A stretch of 33,759 nucleotides of DNA from a virus, in the IMG/VR virus record IMGVR_UViG_3300030110_003973, positions 1 through 33,759 of that record; one strand, written 5' to 3'. Of the stretch, positions 21,423 through 28,876 are shown one piece after another; position 1 is the stretch's first letter, and every line of letters starts with the position of its first letter. Made by a program: the position numbers and the translations under genes. The notes below the pieces were generated by a model. It was not told the origin of the DNA and did not search any database. It was given only the letters and a program-made list of their open reading frames with translations.

Positions 21423-21572
21423 ATGTCAGATTTAACACAAGCACAGAGGATGAAACTGCCAACGAAGCACGAAATCCCTACCGAACACTTGAACGAGTGG
21501 GGTTACCCTAACCACATGTATGTTTTCAGAGGATTCGTAGGTGGATTCTCTAGGTGGGAGAGGATAGCATGA
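21423..21572 (+). CDS. 49-residue protein of unknown function
   Basis: ATG 21423 abuts the previous TGA. Starts MSDLTQAQRMKLPTKHE and ends FRGFVGGFSRWERIA. It overlaps the next gene by ATGA. No family recognised; support is from packing within the operon. Confidence 0.5.
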   Translation: MSDLTQAQRMKLPTKHEIPTEHLNEWGYPNHMYVFRGFVGGFSRWERIA

Positions 21573-21778
21573 GTTATAACTCCGAGTGGACTGAGTATTA
21601 CCAGTACCTAGAGAACCTGAGACAATCGGGCGCGGTAAATATGTATGGTGCAAGACCTTACCTAGAAAGATACATGGAAGAGGACGACATCAACGTAAGC
21701 GCGGCAACCGTACTAGCCTCATGGATGGAGAATTATAACGCACTGGTCCAAGACGGGGTGATTACCAGATGGGAGTGA
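21569..21778 (+). CDS. 69-residue protein of unknown function
   Basis: ATG 21569 overlaps the previous TGA, with GGGAGAGG upstream. Aromatic helical start (EWTEYYQYLENLRQSG), then a second helix VSAATVLASWMENYNALV. Overlaps the winged-helix gene by ten nt; its GGTGAT near 21757 serves that gene. Confidence 0.5.
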   Translation: MSYNSEWTEYYQYLENLRQSGAVNMYGARPYLERYMEEDDINVSAATVLASWMENYNALVQDGVITRWE

Positions 21779-22134
21779 CTGATAGGAGGGTCAAGGTACC
21801 CGGTACTAACATCAAGGTAAAACACCATCGCGTTTTGGCGGCGGTAGCGAGACATCTAATACTCAAAGAAAGCGCACCTACGAACGAGTTGATGTACGAG
21901 GCGACCATGAGAAACGGCAGACCGATTTTTCATTATCTGAAAGGTGTTAGAGCATTGACTAGCGTGTTGAAGTGCCATCCTCATTTTGCGAATTACAAAG
22001 ACAAAGTGGACGGAAGGCTAATGGCCCACTGGTTTTTGACGGACAAGGAGACCTATCTTCTCGGTGAGGGACAAGCATTCCCATCCGAATACTATGACGC
22101 TAAAACTAACAAGAAAAAGTCGGAGGCATTCTGA
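21769..22134 (+). CDS. Winged-helix protein, viral paralogue family
   Basis: 121 residues with GGTGAT six nt before ATG 21769. Basic start (RRVKVPGTNIKVKHH), then helices RVLAAVARHLILKE, APTNELMYEATM and GVRALTSVLKCHPHF with a wing to HWFLTDKE. The layout matches proteins at 22616, 24723 and 28877, so this is one of several winged-helix paralogues. Probable DNA-binding regulator, candidate for recognising a viral promoter class. Confidence 0.6.
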   Translation: MGVTDRRVKVPGTNIKVKHHRVLAAVARHLILKESAPTNELMYEATMRNGRPIFHYLKGVRALTSVLKCHPHFANYKDKVDGRLMAHWFLTDKETYLLGEGQAFPSEYYDAKTNKKKSEAF

Positions 22135-22223
22135 TGCGCGAGCCTACTAAGAATATGATAAAAATAACTATCGTATGTATTATTAGCATGATAGTAATGC
22201 TAGGTGTGGCGGTGGCAGCATGA
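22134..22223 (+). CDS. 29-residue membrane peptide
   Basis: ATG 22134 shares a base with the upstream TGA; TGA 22223 overlaps the next start. A basic start then one transmembrane helix (ITIVCIISMIVMLGVAVAA). Function unknown. Confidence 0.45.
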   Translation: MREPTKNMIKITIVCIISMIVMLGVAVAA

Positions 22224-22378
22224 ATGACATAAAGCGAATCAAGAAGGCTCTACATGGTATCAGGGATTACATCGTGCGAGGTCCAGATTGGCATCCCATG
22301 TGGTACAACGAGGTGTTAGATGACATTCATTTCATACAGGACTGGTTTAACCAAATCGTGGAGTCCGGCGAAGAGTAA
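22220..22378 (+). CDS. 52-residue protein of unknown function
   Basis: ATG 22220 overlaps the previous TGA. Basic helical start (DIKRIKKALHGIRDYIVR), aromatic centre (DWHPMWYNEVLDDIHFIQDW), acidic end. Last gene of the copy-9 cassette; promoter copy 10 begins four nt after its stop. Confidence 0.5.
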   Translation: MNDIKRIKKALHGIRDYIVRGPDWHPMWYNEVLDDIHFIQDWFNQIVESGEE

Positions 22379-22381
22379 AAC

Positions 22382-22420
22382 GACGCTTGCGTACACGTAA
22401 ACGATAGTATTATATACTAC
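22382..22420 (+). promoter_or_regulatory. Bipartite viral promoter copy 10
   Basis: GACGCTTGCGTACA from 22382, ACGATAG at 22401-22407, TTATATACTAC from 22410, spacing 28. Expected transcript start is about 15 nt before ATG 22455, leaving room for the GGTGAT site. Confidence 0.7.
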
Positions 22421-22454
22421 GAACGTTAGCGCAGTATAACGATAAGGTGATAAA

Positions 22455-22631
22455 ATGACAACAAAAAAGATGATAGTTGAGACAACAACAGGCGACACAA
22501 CAATACTGCTAAGTGAGGTTGTGGCGATGACAAAGACGGAGACATACGGCATTGTGGACATCCACATGAGGTCGGGTACTATTTTTACTGCCCGCATGTG
22601 TAAGGAGGTTGAAGCATGGCTAGAAGAGTAG
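22455..22631 (+). CDS. 58-residue protein of unknown function
   Basis: ATG 22455 with GGTGAT upstream. Beta-rich, starting MTTKKMIVETTTGDTTILLS, then YGIVDIHMRSGTIFTARMC; reads like a small beta-barrel or SH3-like domain. Overlaps the next winged-helix gene by 16 nt. First gene of the copy-10 cassette. Function unknown. Confidence 0.5.
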   Translation: MTTKKMIVETTTGDTTILLSEVVAMTKTETYGIVDIHMRSGTIFTARMCKEVEAWLEE

Positions 22632-22900
22632 GGGCAAGACGGGCGATAGCCAAGGTACTTCTTGCAAACCCAGACGGCTTAATCGCAGAGCAGATTATAC
22701 CGCTACTAGACAAGAGAATCACACACCACTCCATCACAGATGCAAGACACGTGAGCATTCTTCTTCGTGGTGCGAAGGGTGTTGAGAAAGACTCATACGC
22801 AGTCAAGGTAACTGACCTGAGTGGCGACACACAGTACAAGGTTGCTAAGTACACGGTGACAGACGCAGAGAAACTCAAAGTGTGGGGGCGATTGGTATGA
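22616..22900 (+). CDS. Winged-helix protein, viral paralogue family
   Basis: 94 residues with AAGGAGG upstream of ATG 22616. Basic start MARRVGARRAIAKVLLANP, helix LIAEQIIPLLDKRI, recognition-like DARHVSILLRGAKGV and a wing ending YKVAKYTVTD. Same order as the winged helices at 21769, 24723 and 28877. Likely DNA binding. Overlaps both neighbours, consistent with coupled expression. Confidence 0.6.
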   Translation: MARRVGARRAIAKVLLANPDGLIAEQIIPLLDKRITHHSITDARHVSILLRGAKGVEKDSYAVKVTDLSGDTQYKVAKYTVTDAEKLKVWGRLV

Positions 22901-23061
22901 ATGAGATGACAGATAAAATGAGAGTGCATTATCTATCAAGCAACGCTCTTGACGAGATTCAAATTATGCTAAAACAAAAGGATGCAATCATCGAGGCACA
23001 GAAGGAACACATCGAAATATTGCAAGACCTTGTAGTATCGTTGGGAGGATTGATACCATGA
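22897..23061 (+). CDS. 54-residue coiled-coil-like protein
   Basis: ATG 22897 overlaps the previous TGA. Almost one continuous helix (ALDEIQIMLKQKDAIIEAQK, HIEILQDLVVSL) suited to a dimeric coiled coil. Its stop overlaps the next ATG. Function unknown; perhaps a dimerisation partner of neighbouring regulators. Confidence 0.5.
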   Translation: MNEMTDKMRVHYLSSNALDEIQIMLKQKDAIIEAQKEHIEILQDLVVSLGGLIP

Positions 23062-23282
23062 AGAAGCAAGGCAATCACATGGTTGATTTACCGCAACCGG
23101 AGTTAGACACAGAACAAGAGTGCTACCATGAGTATCCGGGCTTCTATAACATTCTTGACATACACGATTACGATGAGTCCACCGTGGTTTTTGAGGTTAG
23201 ATGCCCCGACTGTGGGAAGATAGGACACGTTGAGGGTGCAGTACAATTAGAATATGAATATGTGGAGTGGAATGATGAGTGA
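23058..23282 (+). CDS. 74-residue zinc-ribbon-like protein
   Basis: ATG 23058 overlaps the previous TGA, with TTGGGAGGA upstream. ECYHEYPGF and RCPDCGKIGH supply three cysteines and two histidines for a zinc-ribbon-like site, with a beta strand TVVFEVR between. Acidic tail overlaps the next gene. Unknown function. Confidence 0.5.
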   Translation: MKKQGNHMVDLPQPELDTEQECYHEYPGFYNILDIHDYDESTVVFEVRCPDCGKIGHVEGAVQLEYEYVEWNDE

Positions 23283-23475
23283 GATAGAAGAAAGAGTTAT
23301 CGTAAAAATAAGACAGAGGGCCGAAGTCGGTGAGAAGAAATACAACACCACGATGGAGAGGGGCGACCTAACATACGATGAATGGCTACAACATTTGCAG
23401 GAAGAGTTGCTTGACGCTTGCGTCTATCTGGAAAAGTTGATGGAATTGACTAGGAGGGATTTCCCATTACTGTAG
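23275..23475 (+). CDS. MazG-like (all-alpha NTP pyrophosphohydrolase-like) small protein
   Basis: 66 residues from ATG 23275 (an ATG at 23272 is also possible). The pattern RAEVGEKKYNTTMERGDLT, then EWLQHLQEELLDACVYLEKL, matches the small phage proteins annotated as MazG-like, in which acidic EE..D residues bind metal and hydrolyse dNTPs. The gene includes a chance GACGCTTGCG with no TATA. Its end, CTAGGAGGGATTTCCCATTA, overlaps the apparent ATT start of the next frame and has a TTTCCCA heptamer in slip register. Confidence 0.6.
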   Translation: MSEIEERVIVKIRQRAEVGEKKYNTTMERGDLTYDEWLQHLQEELLDACVYLEKLMELTRRDFPLL

Positions 23476-23789
23476 AGTATCACGAATACAGAAACGCAGA
23501 CGAAGGTGCGGTCACAGTAGAAGAATTGTTAGAGGTTTTAGATGATAGTTGCACTGGTGTATCAACAATTCGCGGAAGAATTGAGCATTTCGGCGTGTAT
23601 GACCCTTCTTATGAGGTAAAAATAAATCGCTTGCGTGGTCTGATTGAAAACAGTTATAAGTATATGACGCTAAACACATTTAAGCAGAAGGTACCGAGGG
23701 AGACACTCCTACATTTCAAGGAAACAATGTCAGATGTATCGTCGGTTGTGAGAAGAAACAAGGGTGAGAGGAATGAAGACAACAACTAA
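23466..23789 (+). CDS. 107-residue protein with apparent ATT start (or -1 frameshift product)
   Basis: The frame opens after an in-frame TAG and the only start placed correctly after AGGAGGG (23452-23458) is ATT 23466, 7 nt away; the first standard start is TTG 23526. Residues from TVEYHEYRNADEGAVTVEEL read as coding, so the TTG is too late. The frame is -1 relative to the upstream gene, and T TTC CCA just before ATT would allow a -1 slip fusing the two products. The body is helical (RGRIEHFGVYDP, INRLRGLIENSY) and resembles small regulatory proteins. Family unknown. Confidence 0.5.
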   Translation: MTVEYHEYRNADEGAVTVEELLEVLDDSCTGVSTIRGRIEHFGVYDPSYEVKINRLRGLIENSYKYMTLNTFKQKVPRETLLHFKETMSDVSSVVRRNKGERNEDNN

Positions 23790-24492
23790 TTCGTTTTTCG
23801 TAGGTGACATGGACATCATCAGCGTATCTCAGGTGTCCCGCAGCCCCAACACAAACAGAGTTATAAACCAAGCGGAGATAATATTCGACAGAAACGGCGA
23901 AGAGTATTACATTAATGGTAATAGAACGATATACAAGTTGCTTTGCATCCTACAACACTCGGAATGGGTGCCTAAATACTTCAACAATTGGAAAAAGAAC
24001 ATACAAACTATGGAATACAGGGAGTTTGTTCATTACATTTGCGATATTTTAAAGCAAAAGAAAGATTGCTTCCTAGATTTCGTGGAGTTTGAGGGCAAAC
24101 GTTTATTAGTGTTGCCGGAGCCGGCTAGAGTTTTGCCAGTCGGGGTAAATTACGAAGGAAGTACCACGGGATATGTCAGCAAATACGGTACTACTATCTC
24201 CGAAGGAGACTTAAAAACCCGTACTGTCAGAGAAACCATTTATGTTGCAAGTGCTGGTAGGCAACAAACGAACAATAAAACAAACGGTTCTATGTACAGA
24301 TTCATTGATACTGATGGCTATACGTTTAGTGCAAAAGAAAAGACGTACTGGCCTAAGATACTAGAGGCTTACGAAAAAAATTATAGCGGTCAACCGTGGG
24401 CCAACGGTTCGATACACACCGGAGTCCTAAACCTATATGACAGGGACAGACTTGAGATGGAACGCATGGGGGCTATCAAGCGATATATTTAG
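23773..24492 (+). CDS. 239-residue protein of unknown function
   Basis: ATG 23773 (an upstream GTG at 23764 is possible) overlaps the previous gene. Layout: a beta-rich N-terminus (IISVSQVSRSPNTNR, AEIIFDRNGEEYYINGN), an aromatic helical centre (FNNWKKNIQTMEYREFVHYI), then LLVLPEPARVLPVG and a C-terminal part with many aromatic and polar residues. Alternating strands suggest an enzyme or virion-associated protein, but I recognise no motif. Last gene of the copy-10 transcription unit. Confidence 0.6.
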   Translation: MKTTTNSFFVGDMDIISVSQVSRSPNTNRVINQAEIIFDRNGEEYYINGNRTIYKLLCILQHSEWVPKYFNNWKKNIQTMEYREFVHYICDILKQKKDCFLDFVEFEGKRLLVLPEPARVLPVGVNYEGSTTGYVSKYGTTISEGDLKTRTVRETIYVASAGRQQTNNKTNGSMYRFIDTDGYTFSAKEKTYWPKILEAYEKNYSGQPWANGSIHTGVLNLYDRDRLEMERMGAIKRYI

Positions 24493-24722
24493 TATATTGT
24501 TTCAGTCACCCACAAAATAAATTAATGGAGGGCAGTGCTGCGTTTTTCTGAATTCTTTATTTTATTCATTAGTGTTTTTGTTAATACCTAATCTAAAAAT
24601 GTCTATGAAGAAATAAAATAAATAGGAAACATTAGAGCAGTACAGCGTTTAATTAATTCTGACGGCGATAAAAACAATAGAAAGATAGATAGGATTATAA
24701 GTGTGAATGATAAGGTGATAGT
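24493..24722. other. Intergenic region before the replication module
   Basis: 230 bp, A/T rich, with a T-rich stretch near 24543-24582 (TTTTTCTGAATTCTTTATTT) that may end the upstream operon, then the TTATAAGTGTGAA promoter at 24695-24707 and a GGTGAT site. No gene supported. Confidence 0.5.
24695..24707 (+). promoter_or_regulatory. Replication-module promoter, copy 1
   Basis: TTATAAGTGTGAA with TATA centre about 25 nt before ATG 24723. The same extended box recurs before the genes at 29307 and 30311, unlike the GACGCTTGCG promoters to its left. Confidence 0.6.
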
Positions 24723-25136
24723 ATGACAGGCTACCGTAAACAACCACGAAACTCTAACTTGAAGATGGCTACTAGATTGTACAACCACTTGAAAGAAGAG
24801 GGACCAAAGACCACAGCGCAGATAAAAGATTGGTTGAACAATGACTTCCGACCCAAGAGCGAAGGCAACGCAAGTAACAAGTTCAAGTTCACTGTGACTA
24901 GCGAGCAGATTTCTGGGCTTATGCGTACTAGTCCACTCTTTGAGTGTATTGGTGACGACAAGATGATAGGAGAAAACGGCAAGTTTTATGTTGCAAAGGT
25001 CTATCAAATAGTTCCTGTTGAAACAGTGGTGAATAAAATGCTAGATGCTGATGGACAGTTGAAGAAACATAGACTCAGGAAGAGGCTACCTTCTATAATA
25101 CGCGAAGAGATAAAGAGCAGGGGGTTGCTACTATGA
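24723..25136 (+). CDS. Winged-helix protein at head of replication module
   Basis: 137 residues, GGTGAT at 24714-24719. Helices LKMATRLYNHLKEEG, TAQIKDWLNNDF and SEQISGLMRTSPLFECIGDD form a winged helix with wing KFYVAKVYQI; a basic tail follows (KKHRLRKRLPSIIREEI). Same architecture as the proteins at 21769, 22616 and 28877. Probable regulator or initiator-like DNA-binding protein. ATGA overlap with the next gene. Confidence 0.6.
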   Translation: MTGYRKQPRNSNLKMATRLYNHLKEEGPKTTAQIKDWLNNDFRPKSEGNASNKFKFTVTSEQISGLMRTSPLFECIGDDKMIGENGKFYVAKVYQIVPVETVVNKMLDADGQLKKHRLRKRLPSIIREEIKSRGLLL

Positions 25137-25990
25137 GTTGGAACAATATCGTACAAGAGACAGATACGGATTTCGTATGGCACAGAAGAGATGAACCTAC
25201 TGTCGAGACTACCAAGTTAATTGTATTCAATCAGAATGAAACGGGGTTCGCTACATTCCAAGCCGCTATGGGGTTGGTAGGTAGTCGTGACCCAACACTG
25301 AGCATTTTCAGCAAACTGCTCAATGTATCGGCCTTCAATAGCATCCCAGAACCGGCATTCCCTGAGTGGAGAATGTACGAGACCTTTACTAAGTCGGGCA
25401 AGAGAGTATGGGTGCTTAGGCTAAGTAATGTTCATCCTGTTCCACGCGAGGGTTCCGCAGACCATTCGTGGCTTTACACCTATCCCGTAATCCGTGACAC
25501 AATCAAGCATCTGTCATCTTACGGCGTTGATGAGATGATATACATGACCTCCAATCAAATACAGACCTCATTCGGTTATGACAGGAAGGCTTACTTATAT
25601 CTCAAACCAACAGAGTTAGCAATCTTCGATTGGGCCGACCAAGAGGGCGAGGAACATTTATACCCCGTTGATGCTAACGGAAAGGAGTACAATCAAGATA
25701 TAATCAGTACCGTTCCTGCGTGGCATTTCTGCTCTCTGTTTCAGTCTTTTTGTACTAATAATAACTTGAACCATCTGATTTACGTTGGTTGTACCGCCAA
25801 CGGCTTTGTCGATGAAGAGGCACCAAACACACTACTCACACACCTAGAAGAAGAACATAATGTATGGCGCAGTTTCGATGGCAAAGACCAGATGCAAAAG
25901 GTTCAAAACCTTCTTAGTGAATTGGCTACTATGACGGAGGCAAGAGTGCTAGACGGATTACAAGGGGGCTTACTAGATGACTGGATTTGA
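25133..25990 (+). CDS. PAC2-like protein (proteasome-assembly-chaperone fold), tentative
   Basis: 285 residues. Alternating strand/helix order: RVWVLRLSNVHPVPREG, YPVIRDTIKHLSSYGVDEMI then MTSNQ, later FCSLFQSFCTNNNLNHLIYV, GCTANGFVDEEAPNTLLTHL, and a C-terminal helix VQNLLSELATM. The order and the LxxxL-D-P/N-x-A-(A/T)xxLLxxL-like segment resemble archaeal PAC2-family proteins, homologues of proteasome assembly chaperones. The match is by eye. Overlaps the AAA+ ATPase gene by 14 nt, so it is co-expressed with the replication ATPase. It may instead be an unrelated Rossmann-like protein. Confidence 0.4.
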   Translation: MSWNNIVQETDTDFVWHRRDEPTVETTKLIVFNQNETGFATFQAAMGLVGSRDPTLSIFSKLLNVSAFNSIPEPAFPEWRMYETFTKSGKRVWVLRLSNVHPVPREGSADHSWLYTYPVIRDTIKHLSSYGVDEMIYMTSNQIQTSFGYDRKAYLYLKPTELAIFDWADQEGEEHLYPVDANGKEYNQDIISTVPAWHFCSLFQSFCTNNNLNHLIYVGCTANGFVDEEAPNTLLTHLEEEHNVWRSFDGKDQMQKVQNLLSELATMTEARVLDGLQGGLLDDWI

Positions 25991-27287
25991 TGTGTTTGAC
26001 AAAACGCTAGAGTTTGCAGAGCGCAACTACTACATTGACATCGCAGATAAACTACCTGTCTTCATATGCAGTATCGGCGGTCATATCTTCAATGCAATCA
26101 ACAAGTGCAGTAGGTGCGACTTCGACCCTGACAGTCCGTTGGTTGATGAGGAAAACGATTTCACTATTATCAACTGTCCCCTAAGACACGGCAACCTACC
26201 AATCTATACACCACACTCCCGGCTCGCTGACACACGCATTCACATTATGCTGAGAGGCGCAAAGGGTTCTGGTAAAAGTATACTAATACTAATGTTTTTG
26301 GCAGAGGGAGCCGGACTTCTCCACAGTCCTAACCACGATATGGGTATGGGTTTCCGTACTATGATGGGTCCAAACTCCGTGACCGAGGCAGGTATGTTTG
26401 GTAGCGTTGACGAAGAGGGCAACATCATGGGTCGCCCGCTTGCTAGGGAATTGTGCGGTGGCTTCCTAGGGTTCGAGGAATTCTCTTCAATGTCTGATGC
26501 TTCCAAGAAAGACCATAGTATGGACATGAAGAATCAGTTGCTTACATCTCTGGACAATGGTAGGGTGCAGAAGTCCATGAGGGCAGGGTGGGTTCAGTAC
26601 ACCACACGCTACACAGTATGGGCCGGGACTCAGCCCGCAAGGTTTGAGTTGGATTCTGGTCTTGACCGCAGGTTCTTCATCATCGACATCGACATGACCC
26701 CACAGAAGGAGAGGGCGTACAAGCAAGCACAACACCGTGCTTCTAACATGAGTGTGGAAGAGCGGTTGGAGTTGGCAAATCTAAGCATGGACATCAAGTC
26801 GTGGATTCGCACACGTATGGAAACAGCGATAGCAAACCCGCCAACGGGTGTCATCTTCGATGACGCAATAGGCGATTGGCTTGACCATCCTACGGTTCGC
26901 TCGTTTGAGAGCGACCTGTTTCGCCGGTTGGCTATAGGGTATCACATGATGCAACCAGACTATCACGGGGGAATGCCTTTACTCGTCACGCTAGACGACA
27001 GACTAAAGCAGTTGTTGGATGACTCACTCGCTATGCGCCGCACGGTCATGGACCAAGACATGGAGTTGATTCGCAGTACGTTCTGGAAGCAGGACCTACC
27101 CAAGTCACAGGTAGTCAAGGAGGTGTCGCGTATGATAACAAACGGTGATTATCAGTCTGCCAAGCGGTGGATTATGGAAAACCTTGAAGGACAGTCGTGG
27201 TATTGGGAGTACGAGCCGAACACCAACAGGCGAGGTAGGAAAGGAGTTTTGTGCAGATTTGGACCGGATGCAGGTGACGATATATGA
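25977..27287 (+). CDS. AAA+ ATPase, MCM-like replicative helicase candidate
   Basis: 436 residues. N-terminal cysteines C31, C44-x2-C47 and C67 could form a zinc site. Walker A GAKGSGKS at residues 94-101, a Walker B FLGFEE at 163-168, a sensor-1 WAGTQPAR and an arginine-finger-like SGLDRRFF follow in order. Residues 330-430 are helical with a winged-helix-like tail. The layout (N-terminal zinc, AAA+ core, C-terminal wHTH) is that of MCM-type helicases, shorter than the cellular enzyme. Situated in the replication module before RFC-S and SSB genes, it probably unwinds viral DNA. A sigma54-like or packaging ATPase is less likely. Confidence 0.75.
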   Translation: MTGFDVFDKTLEFAERNYYIDIADKLPVFICSIGGHIFNAINKCSRCDFDPDSPLVDEENDFTIINCPLRHGNLPIYTPHSRLADTRIHIMLRGAKGSGKSILILMFLAEGAGLLHSPNHDMGMGFRTMMGPNSVTEAGMFGSVDEEGNIMGRPLARELCGGFLGFEEFSSMSDASKKDHSMDMKNQLLTSLDNGRVQKSMRAGWVQYTTRYTVWAGTQPARFELDSGLDRRFFIIDIDMTPQKERAYKQAQHRASNMSVEERLELANLSMDIKSWIRTRMETAIANPPTGVIFDDAIGDWLDHPTVRSFESDLFRRLAIGYHMMQPDYHGGMPLLVTLDDRLKQLLDDSLAMRRTVMDQDMELIRSTFWKQDLPKSQVVKEVSRMITNGDYQSAKRWIMENLEGQSWYWEYEPNTNRRGRKGVLCRFGPDAGDDI

Positions 27288-27388
27288 CTTACGTGATTCT
27301 CTGTTTTGAATGTCAGAAACAATTATCCTCTTATGAACGAGGCGCTGTCGTCTTCGTGGAAAGGTGTAGGTGCGAGAATGAAGAGTGA
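27284..27388 (+). CDS. 34-residue zinc-ribbon peptide
   Basis: ATG 27284 overlaps the ATPase TGA, with GGTGAC at 27273-27278. CFECQKQ and ERCRCENEE give CxxC and CxC, a minimal zinc ribbon. It overlaps the next gene by 11 nt, so it is likely translated as a coupling step. Function unknown. Confidence 0.5.
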   Translation: MTYVILCFECQKQLSSYERGAVVFVERCRCENEE

Positions 27389-28001
27389 GCGCGAGATACA
27401 GGAGCGTTTGGCATCCACAAGCGATGCTTTTGTTATCGACGTTCTTCGATGGGTTCTTGATACCGATTGTCTGATGTGCGACCACCCTAGAAGGCGTGAG
27501 TTTGAGTTAGATGTTCACGCGCAAGAGTACGGTCCGGAGTTTCTAGAAATCAAATACAATTGGCCTGAAAATACTGTGATGAATCACATGGATAATCACA
27601 TCAACTATGACATAGAGGAAGCAACTCACATCGAGTCTGCTAGGTCACAGTCTATTGATACTCTTGATGCTGCGGAAGACATCGTGAATAGAATCCGTGG
27701 TTATCTTGATGAGTTAGAAGAACAGAAAGAAATCGTAGGAATGAATTCTGAGTTTGTTGCTGACGCGGCTAAACTTATTGGACAGGCTAATACTAGTCTA
27801 AAACTAATTGGTCATCTCAAAAAGGAGATAGGAGTGGATTCTCAATTGCTTCTTGCACAGGCACAGATAAACGACATGAGCCGGTTGCTTGTGGATGTTC
27901 TCGGAGAACACCCGCAGTTGCTAGACCAAGTGGAGTTGAGAATGGCTGCTCTACGTGAGCCAATCCATGTTCAGGATGCAGACTACACGGTGGTCGAATG
28001 A
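27378..28001 (+). CDS. Small-terminase-like DNA-binding protein (candidate TerS)
   Basis: 207 residues from ATG 27378. An N-terminal C-x2-C-H-P domain (CLMCDHPRRREFELDVHAQE, EIKYNWPENTVMNHMDNHI) resembles helix-turn-helix domains in which a CxxC-HP start precedes a recognition helix. A long coiled-coil region (DIVNRIRGYLDELEEQKE) follows, and a charged tail. DNA-binding plus oligomerising coil is the layout of small terminase subunits. Far from TerL, so a replication or regulatory role is also possible. Ends in an ATGA overlap. Confidence 0.45.
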   Translation: MKSEREIQERLASTSDAFVIDVLRWVLDTDCLMCDHPRRREFELDVHAQEYGPEFLEIKYNWPENTVMNHMDNHINYDIEEATHIESARSQSIDTLDAAEDIVNRIRGYLDELEEQKEIVGMNSEFVADAAKLIGQANTSLKLIGHLKKEIGVDSQLLLAQAQINDMSRLLVDVLGEHPQLLDQVELRMAALREPIHVQDADYTVVE

Positions 28002-28264
28002 GTAAGGCATGGCGAAGTGGACCAAGGCGGTATCTCAACGCTCGCCCGATATACGAAAAGGACTTTCCTAAACTAATCGCTGCCATGCAGGAAGATAATC
28101 TTATTGCAATAATAACTTCGGCGGGCATTCTGTGGTACAGTGGAGGGTATGAAATCAAACCTTCATCTATCCGTGATGTATGGGGTATAACACAGAACCA
28201 GATGGCTCGCCTAAATAACTATATCTATGTCAACGACCCGTTCACAGGTGATATTGATGAGTAA
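27998..28264 (+). CDS. 88-residue protein of unknown function
   Basis: ATG 27998 overlaps the previous TGA. Basic start (MSKAWRSGPRRYLNARP), then YEKDFPKLIAAMQEDNLIAI and a helix-turn-helix-like SSIRDVWGITQNQMARL. May be a small DNA-binding protein. Overlaps the next gene by eight nt. Confidence 0.55.
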   Translation: MSKAWRSGPRRYLNARPIYEKDFPKLIAAMQEDNLIAIITSAGILWYSGGYEIKPSSIRDVWGITQNQMARLNNYIYVNDPFTGDIDE

Positions 28265-28676
28265 TCCTTTCGCGGCTATCTCACCCCTGTTCACGTGGAA
28301 TGACAGAGCAGCGGTTTACACTCACCTATGCAATAACAAACCATCTATACCGTTGATACTTATGTTCGCTATGGAAAACAGGAGGGATATGTCAGCACAG
28401 CGTTGGCGTAAATTGAATGGGGTTTTAGATTTGCCTGATGAAATGGCTTACGGTCTTCTTGCTACGGTGATAGAGCCGAGGCGACAGCGTTTACATTGGC
28501 CTAAAAAAAAGTCGCAAGCACCAATTGTTCCTTTACCGTTCGCGCATGACGATTTGTACTGGCGAGTCATAGCCGAGAATGATATGGATGTCAGAAACGA
28601 GATTAGACTACTAAACGATGAGTTGCCAAAGTGGATGAAAAAGACAATGGAGAGGGATGTATGGGACAAGAAATGA
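28257..28676 (+). CDS. 139-residue protein of unknown function
   Basis: ATG 28257 overlaps the previous gene. Helical and aromatic: SPLFTWNDRAAVYTHLC, PLILMFAMENRRDMSAQRWR, then a basic PRRQRLHWPKKKSQ and an acidic helical end. Overlaps the downstream membrane protein. No family recognised. Confidence 0.55.
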   Translation: MSNPFAAISPLFTWNDRAAVYTHLCNNKPSIPLILMFAMENRRDMSAQRWRKLNGVLDLPDEMAYGLLATVIEPRRQRLHWPKKKSQAPIVPLPFAHDDLYWRVIAENDMDVRNEIRLLNDELPKWMKKTMERDVWDKK

Positions 28677-28846
28677 TGTTCTTAGTCTGTTTCTTACAGT
28701 GGGGTATTATTTTCTTTGGATATTACTTCTTGCATGAGGCCGCTAAGTCTTTTTTACCCGAACAAAACAAAACAGCGAAATTGGGTCACGGACCCGCTGA
28801 CGCTTCGTTTGTAGATTCGGCTATGTTTTTATCGCAAAACGAATGA
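28661..28846 (+). CDS. 61-residue membrane protein
   Basis: ATG 28661 (or 28673) inside the previous gene end. One long hydrophobic aromatic helix (MMFLVCFLQWGIIFFGYYFL) then a polar tail rich in E, N and K. Last gene of the operon that began at 24723. Function unknown; a host-envelope or virion-membrane role is possible. Confidence 0.5.
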   Translation: MGQEMMFLVCFLQWGIIFFGYYFLHEAAKSFLPEQNKTAKLGHGPADASFVDSAMFLSQNE

Positions 28847-28847
28847 C

Positions 28848-28856
28848 TTATAAACA
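28848..28856 (+). promoter_or_regulatory. TATA box of the 28877 winged-helix gene
   Basis: CTTATAAAC centred about 25 nt before ATG 28877, leaderless geometry; no ribosome binding site precedes the ATG. Confidence 0.6.
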
Positions 28857-28876
28857 CTTGCGTCATCTTCATAAGT

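Noticed and set aside
23413-23422. GACGCTTGCG inside the MazG-like gene
   Set aside because: No TATA element or YGATAG follows and the codons (D-A-C) are explained by the protein motif.
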